From Christensenella sp. UBA6406 (GTDB taxonomy: Bacteria; Bacillota; Clostridia; Christensenellales; UBA1242): DNA of 37,005 nt. Of this stretch, positions 25,005 to 34,214 are shown in pieces. Position 1 is the first letter of the stretch. Each line of letters begins with the position of its first letter. The notes beneath the pieces are model-generated. The model was not told the DNA's origin and ran no database searches. It was given only the letters and a program-made list of their open reading frames with translations. The translations under genes were made by a program, and so were the position numbers. The stretch lies in NCBI GenBank assembly GCA_002438625.1, contig DJPS01000044.1:1-37005 (forward strand). The letters run 5' to 3'.

Positions 25005-25349
25005 TTAGAAGCAAATTGCTGTTGCTATTGCAAATTCTTTTTCATTAGAAATTGAAACATCTATCCTAACATTTTTAAAAAGTTCTTCTGCATTACGCAA
25101 AAATTTAACCGTTGGGCGACCACTTTCTTTATGTCCAATCTCAATTTCATTATATTTAAATTTGTAAGAGCTATCTATATCCAAAGCCTTTATAATTGCT
25201 TCTTTCGCACTAAATATTCCAGCATAATGCAAATTTGGGGTTGAAAACTTTTCGCAATATTCAATTTCCGCTTTTGTAAAAACCCTTTCCTTTTGTTTTA
25301 AAATATTTTCTATTCTTTCCACTTTTATTATATCACAACCTATTTTCAC
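25005..25349 (-). CDS. acpS: holo-[acyl-carrier-protein] synthase
   Basis: 114 residues, a normal AcpS length. It transfers the 4'-phosphopantetheine arm from CoA to ACP. The Mg/CoA-binding residues are visible as D6 in IGCDIIKVERI and E50 in FSAKEAIIKAL. The start is GTG (25347-25349), five to six bases after AAGGAG. It is the third gene of a leftward yigZ-recX-acpS set, 51 bases after recX. Confidence 0.93.
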   Translation of the reverse strand: MKIGCDIIKVERIENILKQKERVFTKAEIEYCEKFSTPNLHYAGIFSAKEAIIKALDIDSSYKFKYNEIEIGHKESGRPTVKFLRNAEELFKNVRIDVSISNEKEFAIATAICF

Positions 25350-25400
25350 TTTTTACTCCTTCAACTTCTCATTTTTAATTTAAATTGCATTATGAATTTT

Positions 25401-26039
25401 TTAATCATTAAAAGCATCTTCGTTATTTCCACTAAAATCATACTGTCTTAAAACACTATTTATATTCTCGTATTCAAAACCCTTAGATGCCAAAAATGCA
25501 AATAATTTTGTTTTTGTTTTAAAATCTTTTACCTTATTTTTCAAATATTTATCCGCAAGATTTTTTATAACATCTAAATCTTCTGCATTTTCGCTAAGCA
25601 TTTCAGCAATAACTTTTTCATCTAACCCTTTGTTCTTTAAGTCAAACTTAATCTTTTTATTTCCTTCCTTTTTAGATTTGCTTGCTATAAAATATTTTGC
25701 ATAAATTTCATCGTTTATATAATTATATTCACGCAATTTGGCTATAACACTTTCAATGATATCGTCACCATATCCTTTGCCTTTTAAATATTTTTCTATA
25801 TCTTTTTGCGTTTTCATAGATTTTGAAATATAATTCAAAACTTTTTCCATAGCCACAAGAGTTGTACTTTCTTTTAATGCATTATCCAAAACTGCCACAT
25901 CAACTTCCATCCCAACTTTTATTGAATGCTTAATGATTGTTTCAATATGATAAAGCCCCAAACTTTCACCATCCACAAAAATTTCATACATTTGCGACTT
26001 ATTTTTGGTCGTTTGCTTAATTTCAGTTATTATAGCCAT
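25401..26039 (-). CDS. recX: regulatory protein RecX
   Basis: 212 residues. RecX binds RecA filaments and modulates recombination. It has an N-terminal beta extension (about 1-60) typical of Firmicutes, then helical repeats including SMKTQKDIEKYLKGKGY and KLREYNYINDEIYAKYFI. The ATG overlaps the 3' end of yigZ by 10 bases, implying coupled translation. AAGGAGG lies about 13 bases upstream. No recA is visible in the window. Confidence 0.88.
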   Translation of the reverse strand: MAIITEIKQTTKNKSQMYEIFVDGESLGLYHIETIIKHSIKVGMEVDVAVLDNALKESTTLVAMEKVLNYISKSMKTQKDIEKYLKGKGYGDDIIESVIAKLREYNYINDEIYAKYFIASKSKKEGNKKIKFDLKNKGLDEKVIAEMLSENAEDLDVIKNLADKYLKNKVKDFKTKTKLFAFLASKGFEYENINSVLRQYDFSGNNEDAFND

Positions 26040-26617
26040 ATTGTTTCTTTTGCCTCCTTGCCTTCAATTAAATTCAAAATTTCTTTATTGCCCACACCTT
26101 CTTTAACTGCAAAAACTATCTTTATAACCGTTCCAAAATCGCCGTTTAAAATAACTAAATCATTAGATTTGCTTGCATATGAATTTAATTTAGCATATTC
26201 AACATAACTCACTTCCGCTTCATATTTGCTATACTTATTAAGAGTTACAATTTCACCATTATTTACAACTCCAACAGCAGTGTCGCTATATGCCCTATAT
26301 AAATTGCTTGCACCTAGCAAAACTCCGCCAAAATAGCGAATAATCAATATAAGAGTGTTTGTTAAATTATTGTTTTCAATAACCGCCAAAATTGGCACGC
26401 TTGCAGTCCCTGATGGTTCACTGCTATTTTCTTTCCTTACAATATCATCACCAATTTTATAGGCATATACAATGTGTCTAGCATCATAAAATTTCTTTCT
26501 TAAACCGCTTATAATCTCTTCCGCTTCTTCAATGCTATCAACCCTATAACCAAAACCCAAAAACTTAGATTTTTTTACAACCAAATCAAAAATAGAAACA
26601 CCTTTTAATGTATTCAC
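26030..26617 (-). CDS. YigZ/IMPACT (UPF0029) family protein
   Basis: 195 residues. The N-terminal UPF0029 domain shows the signature region HIVYAYKIGDDIVRKENSSE, followed by PSGTASVPIL and IRYFGGVLLGASNLYRAYSD. The C-terminal DUF1949 domain runs from about 130. Relatives of E. coli YigZ and eukaryotic IMPACT are linked to translation control; the bacterial role is unclear. The start is GTG (26615-26617) after GCGGGG. It is the first gene of a set with recX and acpS. Confidence 0.9.
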   Translation of the reverse strand: MNTLKGVSIFDLVVKKSKFLGFGYRVDSIEEAEEIISGLRKKFYDARHIVYAYKIGDDIVRKENSSEPSGTASVPILAVIENNNLTNTLILIIRYFGGVLLGASNLYRAYSDTAVGVVNNGEIVTLNKYSKYEAEVSYVEYAKLNSYASKSNDLVILNGDFGTVIKIVFAVKEGVGNKEILNLIEGKEAKETIWL

Positions 26618-26764
26618 CCAAAACCCCGCTTAACAAAATTGCTTACAATTAAATTTTACAATTTTTTACGCAAAAAGTAAAGTTATTTTTTGCAAAAAGT
26701 TGAAAACATAATTTACTTAAAATTATACAAGCAAATTTTTTTACTATTCGCATTAATTTCATCA

Positions 26765-26789
26765 AAAAAATGGGATTAACCCATTTTTT
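26765..26789 (-). terminator. terminator of the InlB/BspA surface-protein gene
   Basis: AAAAAATGGG (26765-26774) and CCCATTTTTT (26780-26789) form a perfect 10-bp inverted repeat with a 5-base loop. It lies 79 bases past the stop of the 26868-30440 gene; being symmetric, it could work in both directions. Confidence 0.8.
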
Positions 26790-26867
26790 GCTATATTGAT
26801 TTAAAATTTTATTAAAATTCATTTAAATAAATTCTATAAAAGCTTTTCAAATTAGTTTAATTCATCT

Positions 26868-29800
26868 TTAAAATGCTTCAATTAAGCCTTTTGCATATAA
26901 AGCACCCCAATTTGCATCGTTTGCATATCCGTTGATAATGCTACTTGGCACCTTAAATTTGATTACCGTATCATTTATAAGCAAATCTCCATTAACAGAT
27001 ATAACACTTGTGCCATTATTAATTACAACAGTTTGTAAATTTAAAAGTGCTGATGTTAAAATAATTTCGCCATCTTTCATTGTAATATTTGCAAAAGCTA
27101 AGAAATCAATGCTTGTAATTGACGCAGGCAAGACAATAGAAATAAGATTATCACAATTATTAAGTGCTCCTTCACCAAGTTCTGTAAATGTACAAGAATT
27201 ATCAAACACAATGCTTCTTGGTCCTCTATTTGCATAATTATTTTTTTCTGTGCCAAAAATTCCATTACGCAATACACTTACACCTTTTATTGTTAATGTG
27301 TTGCAACTGAAATTTTGCATAAGTCTTTCATATAACATACCATTGAAATTTTTATAATCTATGGTTACATCACCATTTACATTTAAATCCCTTAAAGTAT
27401 AATTTCTAAGTCCAATATCTTGTGCTTCCCCGTTTGTGTAAATTATATCTAAATTGCCATTTAGTGTTGAACCAGAGAATGTGTTGCCCATATATCCACT
27501 TTCTGAAATGTTAAAGTTGCAGTTTATAAATTTCATATTGACATCAATAATTGCACCAGAGAAAACTCTTTGATACATATCAACATCATCTAAAATTAAT
27601 GTTTCTAATCCATCAATACCCATAATTCTGTGCTTACCATAAGATGTTGAACCACCAGAACCAAATGCACTGCTGTAAATCGTTGGTTTTACACCATCAA
27701 TCTCGGCAAAACTAAATGTTGAACTGAAACCTATGTCAAACCACGAACTGTAAAATGCTGATGCACCAATATAATTAACTTGACCACGCAAGATAATCAT
27801 ATAATCTGATTTATCTGTTTTTAAATTTTGATTTATATAACCACCAACTTCTATAAATGCACGGTCTCCAATATATGAAACATTGTCCATATTTAAAATT
27901 GTAAAGTTATCTAAATCTCTTGCAGTTGCAAGCATTTCCTTAGGAATAGATGATAAATTATTTAAATCAAATATGAATGACCTACCTAAATTTTTATCTT
28001 TTCTTTCCGTTGTGCTACTGAAACAGCCACTAAACGCTCCATCGCCAACGCTTTCCAAATTAGGCAAACTAGGCAATTCAATCTTCATCATTTGATAATT
28101 ACCAAAAAACGCCTTTTCGCCTATGCTTTTTAACACATTTCCGCTTTCTATTGTAACTTCTTCTAATTTTGCTTTTAATATCTTAACTTCTTCTTTTTCT
28201 AAGTTGTAATTTGCTGTAATGGAATATAAAGAAGTTGATATATTATAGTAGAACGCACCCTTGCAAATTCTTTCAACATTTGCGCCTACCACAAACATTT
28301 CATTTTGCTTTCTTATTGGATAAGCAATTAAATTGACATTAGGACTACCTTCAATTCTTTCGTACAAAACCCCATCTTTACTATAATATTTTGCACAACC
28401 TTTGCTAACATCTATGCTCTCCAACTCAAACGCTCCACTAAACGCACCTTCTTCAACTTTAATCGTTCTTGTAGGCAACTTAATTCGCTTAATAGATTTA
28501 GGCTCAACTTTATCTAATGATGCATCGGTTACAAAGGCTTTTTCAGAGAACGGATGGCTTGTAAATGCATTTTCTCTTATCGTAAGCCCAGTTTTCTCTA
28601 AATCTGGATTTGATGTTTCCTTAAATCTTACAAATACCTGTAAATTTTTAAACGCATCTGAGCATATCTCTCTAATTGAATCATAAACTAAAAATCTCTT
28701 CCCTATTGCAGTGTTGTAATCGCTAATTATTGGACCCATTCCACCAATGCCATAAACTGTTCCTCTAGATTGAACTGGAACAACAACATTTTGGTAATAA
28801 CCCACATACCTTGTTGCATAAATTAGATTCTCTCCATCAACCGCCATTGTAGTAAATTGCCACCTTGTTGGGTCGTTTCTATAGAAGTCTGCAAATACCA
28901 TAATGTCGCTTCCAATGTTCACATCATCATATGAATCATAATCTAATGTTTTACTTGGGTCGTCAGCAAATGCCCAACCACCAAAAGCGTAATCATCAGG
29001 ATTTGTGTGTTGAATTGAATCTAATACGCTAAAATCTTCTTTTGTGCCAATCTCTTTTCTCGTAATGTAATTGGAGCATTCTTTTGTCGTGAAATTATAA
29101 TCTCTATAATATTCTATATAGAATACAGTCTTTTTATAAACAAGAACGACATCATCACTTTTTTCAACACCAGATAAATTTGGTAAAATTTCAACCAATG
29201 TCTTATATGTCTTTTCTTTATCACTTGCCAAATAACAATAATCAAATTGATATTCATCTATATTTGAATAACCTACCCAATTCTCACAATTTTCAACCGC
29301 TGACACTATTTCTGCATCTATATTAGATACATCTTCAGCAAATAGTGAGCCATTATATTCAACAACCACATCCTTAACCTTAACTTTATTTAAATTAAGA
29401 TGTGCAGTGAATGTAATGTTAAACTTTTCTATATCGTAAATAGGAGAAATTTCTATATCATTTGCTGGCATTTTAACATTTTTAAAATCCTCTTCATTTG
29501 TTGAATCAAAATATCTCCATCCAACAAGATTATAATGGTCTTTTTTTGCAACACCACTTTCCTTAATCGCATCTAATTCTTCTTTTATACTAGCATTAAA
29601 TAATAATTGCCTTCTTGCAAGTTCTTTTTCTTCATCCTTTACAATTAAATTATATGAATTTAAATCATATTCGCCATAGATAGTTAAGTTATCATTCGCA
29701 TCTGCAACTCTTGCCATTGTTTCTGATAAGAAGTCTCCATCTTTGATATACATCTTAACATCCTTATTTGCTCCGCCTAAATAAAACCATCCTGTTAATG

Positions 29801-30440
29801 TATGTCCAACAACATCCGCTTCATCACCTTTTAAATAAACGGAATCAGTATCTTCTTTGTAAAGGAAATTTTTACTATAAGCAAAACTTTGATTTGTTGA
29901 TGTGTCATTATATTGATAATTAAGCGTGTAAGTTTTAGGCTTTTGTATCTGTTCAAATTGGCAATTTTCTTTTATAACAACTTCATTGCCTTCAATCTCT
30001 TTACCACTTAAAGACTCTACCCAAACAACCCTATAACCAAAATCTGGCTTTATATCATTAGGTAATGTAATTTTTTGCCCATAAGGCACTTGGTCACTGC
30101 TTCCGACTTCTCCACCATTTATGTATTTAACTGTAACTGTATAATATTTTATCTGCCAAGCAGGATAAAGTATTGTGCTACCTTTTTGGATTATTATCGT
30201 TTCTCCGCACGGGTTTGTAAGCTCGCTATCGTAAAACCAACCCAAAAAATCATAACCATCTTTGGTTAGCTTAGGCAATTCAACTTCTTCCCCAACTTCA
30301 CCTGTTATTGCTGAAACATCTTCACCTTTAAATGAAATTGTGTTATCTTGGTTTTGCATGGCAAAATAAGCTAACAATCCAACCCCACCAATTATCGCAA
30401 TAATCACTAAATATCCCAAAAGTGTTTTTAATTTTGACAA
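26868..30440 (-). CDS. large membrane-anchored InlB-repeat/BspA-LRR surface protein
   Basis: 1190 residues. The start is TTG (30438-30440), eight bases after GGAGGA. An N-terminal signal-anchor helix (about 7-26) is followed by several InlB-type (Listeria-Bacteroides) beta repeats from about 45 to 540, recognised by DGYDFLGWFYDSELTNP, HTLTGWFYLGG, YNLVGWRYFD and FGGWAF motifs. BspA-type LRR_5 units (about 570-1175) follow, for example SIKRIKLPTRTIKVEEGAFS and NLISIVLPASITSIDFLAF. There is no LPXTG or C-terminal anchor, so the N-terminal helix probably tethers it, with the repeats outside the cell. The likely role is adhesion or interaction with host or community surfaces. It lies downstream of the spoIIA operon as an independent unit. 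Confidence 0.88.
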   Translation of the reverse strand: MSKLKTLLGYLVIIAIIGGVGLLAYFAMQNQDNTISFKGEDVSAITGEVGEEVELPKLTKDGYDFLGWFYDSELTNPCGETIIIQKGSTILYPAWQIKYYTVTVKYINGGEVGSSDQVPYGQKITLPNDIKPDFGYRVVWVESLSGKEIEGNEVVIKENCQFEQIQKPKTYTLNYQYNDTSTNQSFAYSKNFLYKEDTDSVYLKGDEADVVGHTLTGWFYLGGANKDVKMYIKDGDFLSETMARVADANDNLTIYGEYDLNSYNLIVKDEEKELARRQLLFNASIKEELDAIKESGVAKKDHYNLVGWRYFDSTNEEDFKNVKMPANDIEISPIYDIEKFNITFTAHLNLNKVKVKDVVVEYNGSLFAEDVSNIDAEIVSAVENCENWVGYSNIDEYQFDYCYLASDKEKTYKTLVEILPNLSGVEKSDDVVLVYKKTVFYIEYYRDYNFTTKECSNYITRKEIGTKEDFSVLDSIQHTNPDDYAFGGWAFADDPSKTLDYDSYDDVNIGSDIMVFADFYRNDPTRWQFTTMAVDGENLIYATRYVGYYQNVVVPVQSRGTVYGIGGMGPIISDYNTAIGKRFLVYDSIREICSDAFKNLQVFVRFKETSNPDLEKTGLTIRENAFTSHPFSEKAFVTDASLDKVEPKSIKRIKLPTRTIKVEEGAFSGAFELESIDVSKGCAKYYSKDGVLYERIEGSPNVNLIAYPIRKQNEMFVVGANVERICKGAFYYNISTSLYSITANYNLEKEEVKILKAKLEEVTIESGNVLKSIGEKAFFGNYQMMKIELPSLPNLESVGDGAFSGCFSSTTERKDKNLGRSFIFDLNNLSSIPKEMLATARDLDNFTILNMDNVSYIGDRAFIEVGGYINQNLKTDKSDYMIILRGQVNYIGASAFYSSWFDIGFSSTFSFAEIDGVKPTIYSSAFGSGGSTSYGKHRIMGIDGLETLILDDVDMYQRVFSGAIIDVNMKFINCNFNISESGYMGNTFSGSTLNGNLDIIYTNGEAQDIGLRNYTLRDLNVNGDVTIDYKNFNGMLYERLMQNFSCNTLTIKGVSVLRNGIFGTEKNNYANRGPRSIVFDNSCTFTELGEGALNNCDNLISIVLPASITSIDFLAFANITMKDGEIILTSALLNLQTVVINNGTSVISVNGDLLINDTVIKFKVPSSIINGYANDANWGALYAKGLIEAF

Positions 30441-30634
30441 TGATTCATTCCTCCATATCCTTGTTTAATTCTTTCACACCTTTACACATTCAATATTCAA
30501 TTTTAACAAATAAACAAATGGCAAAATGCAAATATATATAATGTATTTTAATATATTATGATAATTTTAGCAAGTAAATATGATAAAATTTGACAACTTT
30601 TGCAAAAATTTATTTTTATCCGCTTAAATTACAC

Positions 30635-30666
30635 AAAAAAATGCCAAATGCTAAGTTTAAGCATTT
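30635..30666 (-). terminator. probable terminator of the spoIIA operon
   Basis: On the minus strand AAATGCT (30660-30666) pairs with AGCATTT (30646-30652) around a 7-base loop, followed after a short GGCA spacer by TTTTTTT. It lies 40-70 bases after the sigF stop. The spacer makes it less ideal than the others. Confidence 0.5.
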
Positions 30667-30705
30667 AAGCAATTTGTTTAGATTAAATTTTTCTTAAATT
30701 TTAAT

Positions 30706-31431
30706 TTATTCCCCAATTTGCATACGTAAGTTGCATAAAATTTTGTTTTCCATCCTACTCACTTGCACCTGAGACACACCCAAACTTTCTGCAACTTCGC
30801 TTTGTGTTTTGTTTCTAAAATAGCGTAAAATGATAAGTTTTTTATCCCTTTCATTTAAATTTTTTAATGCGGATTTTAACATAATGAAATCAACATCTTC
30901 ATATGGACTTTCTTCTATTGGAATTTTATCGCAAATTTGACACGAATTGGAATCATCATCAATATTTTCATTTAACGACACAAGTTGTCTGCTACTTTCA
31001 ATCGCTAAAAGAATTTCTTGCACATCCACTTTTATTGCCTTTGAGATATCTTCAACGCAAGGAGATTCTCCATTGTTTTCATTTTTATACTGATTTATAA
31101 ACTTATTTATTTCATTATTTAGCGTTTTTAGCGAGCGGGAAACCTTAATTAGTCCATCATCTCTCATAAACCGCTTTATCTCACCTATAATCATAGGCAC
31201 ACAATATGTTGAAAATTTAACATTAAATTTTTCATCAAAATTATTGATTGCCTTTAAAAACCCAACGCAACCAAGTTGATAAAGGTCATCGTAATCTACC
31301 CCCTTATTTAAAAATCGCTTTACAATGCTTTTTATAAGCGGATAATTATTTTCAAGTAATATTGTTTTTGCACTTTCACTCCCTTCCTGTGCTTTTTTTA
31401 TATAAGCCAGTGTTTCGCATTGTGTTAGCAA
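30706..31431 (-). CDS. sigF: forespore RNA polymerase sigma factor SigF
   Basis: About 241 residues. It is the first forespore-specific sigma factor, held inactive by SpoIIAB. Region 2 is visible as DDLYQLGCVGFLKAI and FSTYCVPMIIGEIKRFMRDD; region 3 as VSRSLKTLNNEINKF; the region 4.2 helix-turn-helix as TQSEVAESLGVSQVQVSRME. The frame opens at a TTG at 31441-31443, but GGAGG there is the ribosome-binding site for the next TTG (31429-31431), which I take as the start; this leaves one base after the spoIIAB stop. The SpoIIAA-SpoIIAB-sigma order identifies SigF rather than SigG or SigB. Confidence 0.93.
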   Translation of the reverse strand: MLTQCETLAYIKKAQEGSESAKTILLENNYPLIKSIVKRFLNKGVDYDDLYQLGCVGFLKAINNFDEKFNVKFSTYCVPMIIGEIKRFMRDDGLIKVSRSLKTLNNEINKFINQYKNENNGESPCVEDISKAIKVDVQEILLAIESSRQLVSLNENIDDDSNSCQICDKIPIEESPYEDVDFIMLKSALKNLNERDKKLIILRYFRNKTQSEVAESLGVSQVQVSRMENKILCNLRMQIGE

Positions 31432-31432
31432 T

Positions 31433-31888
31433 TTAACCTCCAATTATACTTAATTTTTGATTGCTTTTAAAATACTTTTTCATTGTTACAACAAGTCCCC
31501 TATCTCCATTTTTAGATAGACTTAAATCATCCATAAAACTTTCCATAACTGCAAACCCTACACCACTTCTCTCGCTTTCTGGCTTAGTTGTAAAAAATGG
31601 CATTCTTGCTTGCTCGTAATCTTTTATTCCTATACCATCATCTTTAACATTTATTGTTAAGCAGTTATCCACAAGTGAACAGTTGATAACAATCTCCCCT
31701 TTTTCGTGTGGATAAGCGTGCACAACACAATTTGTTACCGCTTCTGACACGGCAGTTTTAACATCGTTTAGTTCCTCAATAGTTGGATTAATTTGCAAAC
31801 AAAATGATGCGACACAAGTCCTTGCAAAACTTTCATTTATTGATAATGCTTTAAATTTTAATTCCATATAATTAATGTTCATATCCAT
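31433..31888 (-). CDS. spoIIAB: anti-sigma F factor / serine kinase SpoIIAB
   Basis: 151 residues. It is a GHKL-fold kinase that binds SigF and phosphorylates SpoIIAA. It shows the N-box EAVTNCVVHAY (49-59), the ATP-binding DDGIGI (83-88) and GVGFAVMESF (109-118). It starts 106 bases after the spoIIAA stop, a larger gap than the usual near-overlap, and ends one base before the sigF start chosen here. AAGGAAG lies about 11 bases before the ATG. Confidence 0.95.
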   Translation of the reverse strand: MDMNINYMELKFKALSINESFARTCVASFCLQINPTIEELNDVKTAVSEAVTNCVVHAYPHEKGEIVINCSLVDNCLTINVKDDGIGIKDYEQARMPFFTTKPESERSGVGFAVMESFMDDLSLSKNGDRGLVVTMKKYFKSNQKLSIIGG

Positions 31889-31994
31889 TTATTTTAAATC
31901 TTCCTTTTCTCTTTTATTTTTTATCTTAATTTTTATTTTTTAAAGTGATTATTCATTTATATATTTTATTTTTAAATTGATTTTATTTAATTAC

Positions 31995-32303
31995 TTAACT
32001 TATTTTTGGCATAATCTCGTAAAGACCGCTCATTTTAAAAATTCTTTCTGCGTGCAATGATGGATTGCTAATAAAAACAGGAATGCCCCTTTCTTTAAAC
32101 TTCTTATATCGCCCAATCATAACCCCGACACCCGTGCTGTCCATAAACTCTAACTCGCTTAAATCAATGATAACCTGCCTAACCTTTTTCGCCCCGACAA
32201 GCCTATCAATCTCATCACGCACAAAATTTGCCGTATGCTCATCTAACTCACCTGCAAGCACTATGTAAAGTGTGCCATCGTAAATTCTATTTTTAACTTG
32301 CAT
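31995..32303 (-). CDS. spoIIAA: anti-anti-sigma factor SpoIIAA
   Basis: About 102 residues. It is a STAS-domain antagonist of SpoIIAB; the phosphorylatable serine is S56 in EFMDSTGVGVMIG. The start is the ATG at 32301-32303 after AAAGGGGGA. A longer frame opens upstream at 32369 but would add 22 residues lacking conservation and a good ribosome-binding site. An AGCAAC/GTTGCT mini-hairpin lies about 65 bases upstream. A sigma-H promoter would be expected, but I could not find a convincing one. Confidence 0.94.
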   Translation of the reverse strand: MQVKNRIYDGTLYIVLAGELDEHTANFVRDEIDRLVGAKKVRQVIIDLSELEFMDSTGVGVMIGRYKKFKERGIPVFISNPSLHAERIFKMSGLYEIMPKIS

Positions 32304-32558
32304 TAAATCCCCCTTTGCCTTTTTGCTATAATTAAATTTTACCATATTAAAATTTGCAAAAATTAGCAACCTTTGTTGCTTATTGTCTGCTTTTGCATTA
32401 AATTGCCCTTAACTTTTTAAATAAAATGCACAAGATTTAAAAAATGCACATAAAATGAATGACAATAAATATTTAATAATGCAAATTAAAATTGATACAT
32501 TACAAATTGTAATAAAAAGGAACATAAACAAATAATAAAACAAAAGGAAAAATGATTT

Positions 32559-32816
32559 ATGATAAATTTAACAAAATTTAAACGCACAAAAAAATGTGCC
32601 AAAGCAAAAGACCTTGACACAAAAACAAATGAAGAAAATAATGAAACACAAGAAACAAAAACCATAACAAATTATTTTGTTTTAAACTGCCAAACGTACA
32701 GTTATACTTGCCCAATTTGCGAATCCAAAGTTATTCAAGAAGATAATTGTCCAAATTGCCACCCCAGAAATCCAAACTTTAATGAAGAAGAATTTTTTGG
32801 CGAACGCAATCAATAA
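32559..32816 (+). CDS. small zinc-ribbon protein
   Basis: 85 residues. A Lys-rich N-terminus is followed by an acidic Thr/Asn stretch and a treble-clef-like zinc ribbon with C51, C54, C64 and C67 (CPIC and CPNC). The family is not recognised. AAAGGA lies about 10 bases before the ATG and a terminator follows, so expression is plausible. It is divergent from spoIIAA and convergent with a membrane protein. Confidence 0.6.
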   Translation: MINLTKFKRTKKCAKAKDLDTKTNEENNETQETKTITNYFVLNCQTYSYTCPICESKVIQEDNCPNCHPRNPNFNEEEFFGERNQ

Positions 32817-32831
32817 ACCACTAAAAAAACA

Positions 32832-32866
32832 GAAAAAAAGCGAGGCAAACTTTACCCCGCTATTTT
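32832..32866. terminator. terminator between convergent genes
   Basis: AGCGAGG (32839-32845) and CCCCGCT (32855-32861) form a hairpin with an A-run on the left and ATTTTCTTA on the right. On the minus strand it is fully paired with one G-U and followed by a long U-run, so it best serves the 32924 gene. Confidence 0.7.
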
Positions 32867-32923
32867 CTTATTAATATATCAATCTTTTAAAAATTGACTT
32901 TCATTTAATTAATCTTTTTTAGA

Positions 32924-33427
32924 TTATTTCTTTAAAACCATTGGAACAACCGCAGTTGCAATGCTAGCAATTAATCCAACAATTAAGCCATAACCCAAAA
33001 CGCCTTCGCCAACTTGAAATTGACCGAAACGAATCAAAGCCATAACGAATGCAATAATCATTAAAGCAGATGCAACTAATGCAATCTTACCAACCAATGA
33101 GAAGTCAACTTTCATTCCAAGCATTTTAAGCAATGATATTACTGCACAAGCCAAAACGGCAATAGCACTAATAGCAAGTAAAATTCCAGCAATGTACGCT
33201 AATGCATTACCATTATTAAACATAATTTTTGTTGCTTCATTAGCATTATCAAGACTAAACACACCTGTAAACAAATTCCAACCACTTGCATTTGTTCTTC
33301 CTACTTCTGTGCTACCTAAACTTACTTTATAAATCATATTAGGCAAGAAAAACATAACAAAAGCCAAAACACTTGTGATTAAAGTAACGCAAGCAGTTAA
33401 ACTGAATGAACTTTTTGATTTTGCCAT
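32924..33427 (-). CDS. four-helix integral membrane protein of unknown function
   Basis: 167 residues with about four hydrophobic helices (10-31, 73-100, 112-132, 140-164). An extracytoplasmic loop after helix 1 contains STEVGRTNASGWNLFTGVF. The family is not recognised; the WNLFTGVF loop is reminiscent of small Firmicute membrane proteins but gives no function. AAGGAG lies 9 bases before the ATG. It is an isolated unit with a terminator at 32832-32866. Confidence 0.7.
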   Translation of the reverse strand: MAKSKSSFSLTACVTLITSVLAFVMFFLPNMIYKVSLGSTEVGRTNASGWNLFTGVFSLDNANEATKIMFNNGNALAYIAGILLAISAIAVLACAVISLLKMLGMKVDFSLVGKIALVASALMIIAFVMALIRFGQFQVGEGVLGYGLIVGLIASIATAVVPMVLKK

Positions 33428-33614
33428 TTACATTTACTCCTTTTATTGTGATATTTAGATTATAACTTATATTTAAACAAAATGCAAACATTTTACGGCA
33501 GTTTTTAAAAATTTAATTCATACAATAATTTAAATATGTAGACTAACGTAAATGGATTAAATTAATTTTATTCAATTTGAATCAATCAATCTATCACTTT
33601 TTCGCATATATTTT

Positions 33615-34169
33615 CTACTTATTTTCATTTAAAAACCACATAGAGAACTTGCACCCGCAATAATTTTGCCTATAAAGATTATATTCTTTTGATAACTGAA
33701 TAGACCGCAAATAGCCATCTTTTTTCTTAAAATCGGAAACTATATATTCTATATCAAACTGCCTTGACAATTCTTCTCCAATTTCATTCAATAACTTGCT
33801 ATTTTTATGCGGACTAACTGAAAGTGTTGTTGTAAAGCAATCAAAACCCAATTCTTTTGCCTTTTGTGCAGTGTAGCCCATTCTAAGTTTAAAGCATTTC
33901 ACGCACCTTGCCCCGCCTTCTTTTTCACTCTCCAAACCGCTTACACATTTAAAATATTCTTCGCCATCATAATCGCAATCTAAAAACTTAACCTTAGGAT
34001 AAACTTCCTTTATAAGCCTAATTTGCTCTGCCTTTCTCTTTTCGTATTCTTCCTTAGGATAAATGTTGGGGTTGTAATATAACACTGTAACATCATAATC
34101 CGCCACCAACCTTTCTAGCACAGATGAACTGCACGGTGCACAACAACTGTGAAGTAGCATTGTTTTCAT
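33615..34169 (-). CDS. queH: epoxyqueuosine reductase QueH
   Basis: 184 residues. QueH performs the last step of queuosine tRNA modification, reducing epoxyqueuosine to queuosine; it is the non-orthologous alternative to QueG. The iron-sulfur ligands are visible as C9-C10 in LLHSCCAPCS and C89/C92 in GARCVKCF. A C171-G-C173 pair near the C-terminus is also conserved in the family (former DUF208). It starts 45 bases after the ABC transporter gene and is probably co-transcribed with it. Confidence 0.93.
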   Translation of the reverse strand: MKTMLLHSCCAPCSSSVLERLVADYDVTVLYYNPNIYPKEEYEKRKAEQIRLIKEVYPKVKFLDCDYDGEEYFKCVSGLESEKEGGARCVKCFKLRMGYTAQKAKELGFDCFTTTLSVSPHKNSKLLNEIGEELSRQFDIEYIVSDFKKKDGYLRSIQLSKEYNLYRQNYCGCKFSMWFLNENK

Positions 34170-34214
34170 AACTCTATCTTACCCCCTTTATCCACTTGTC
34201 TCTTCTTTCTAATT

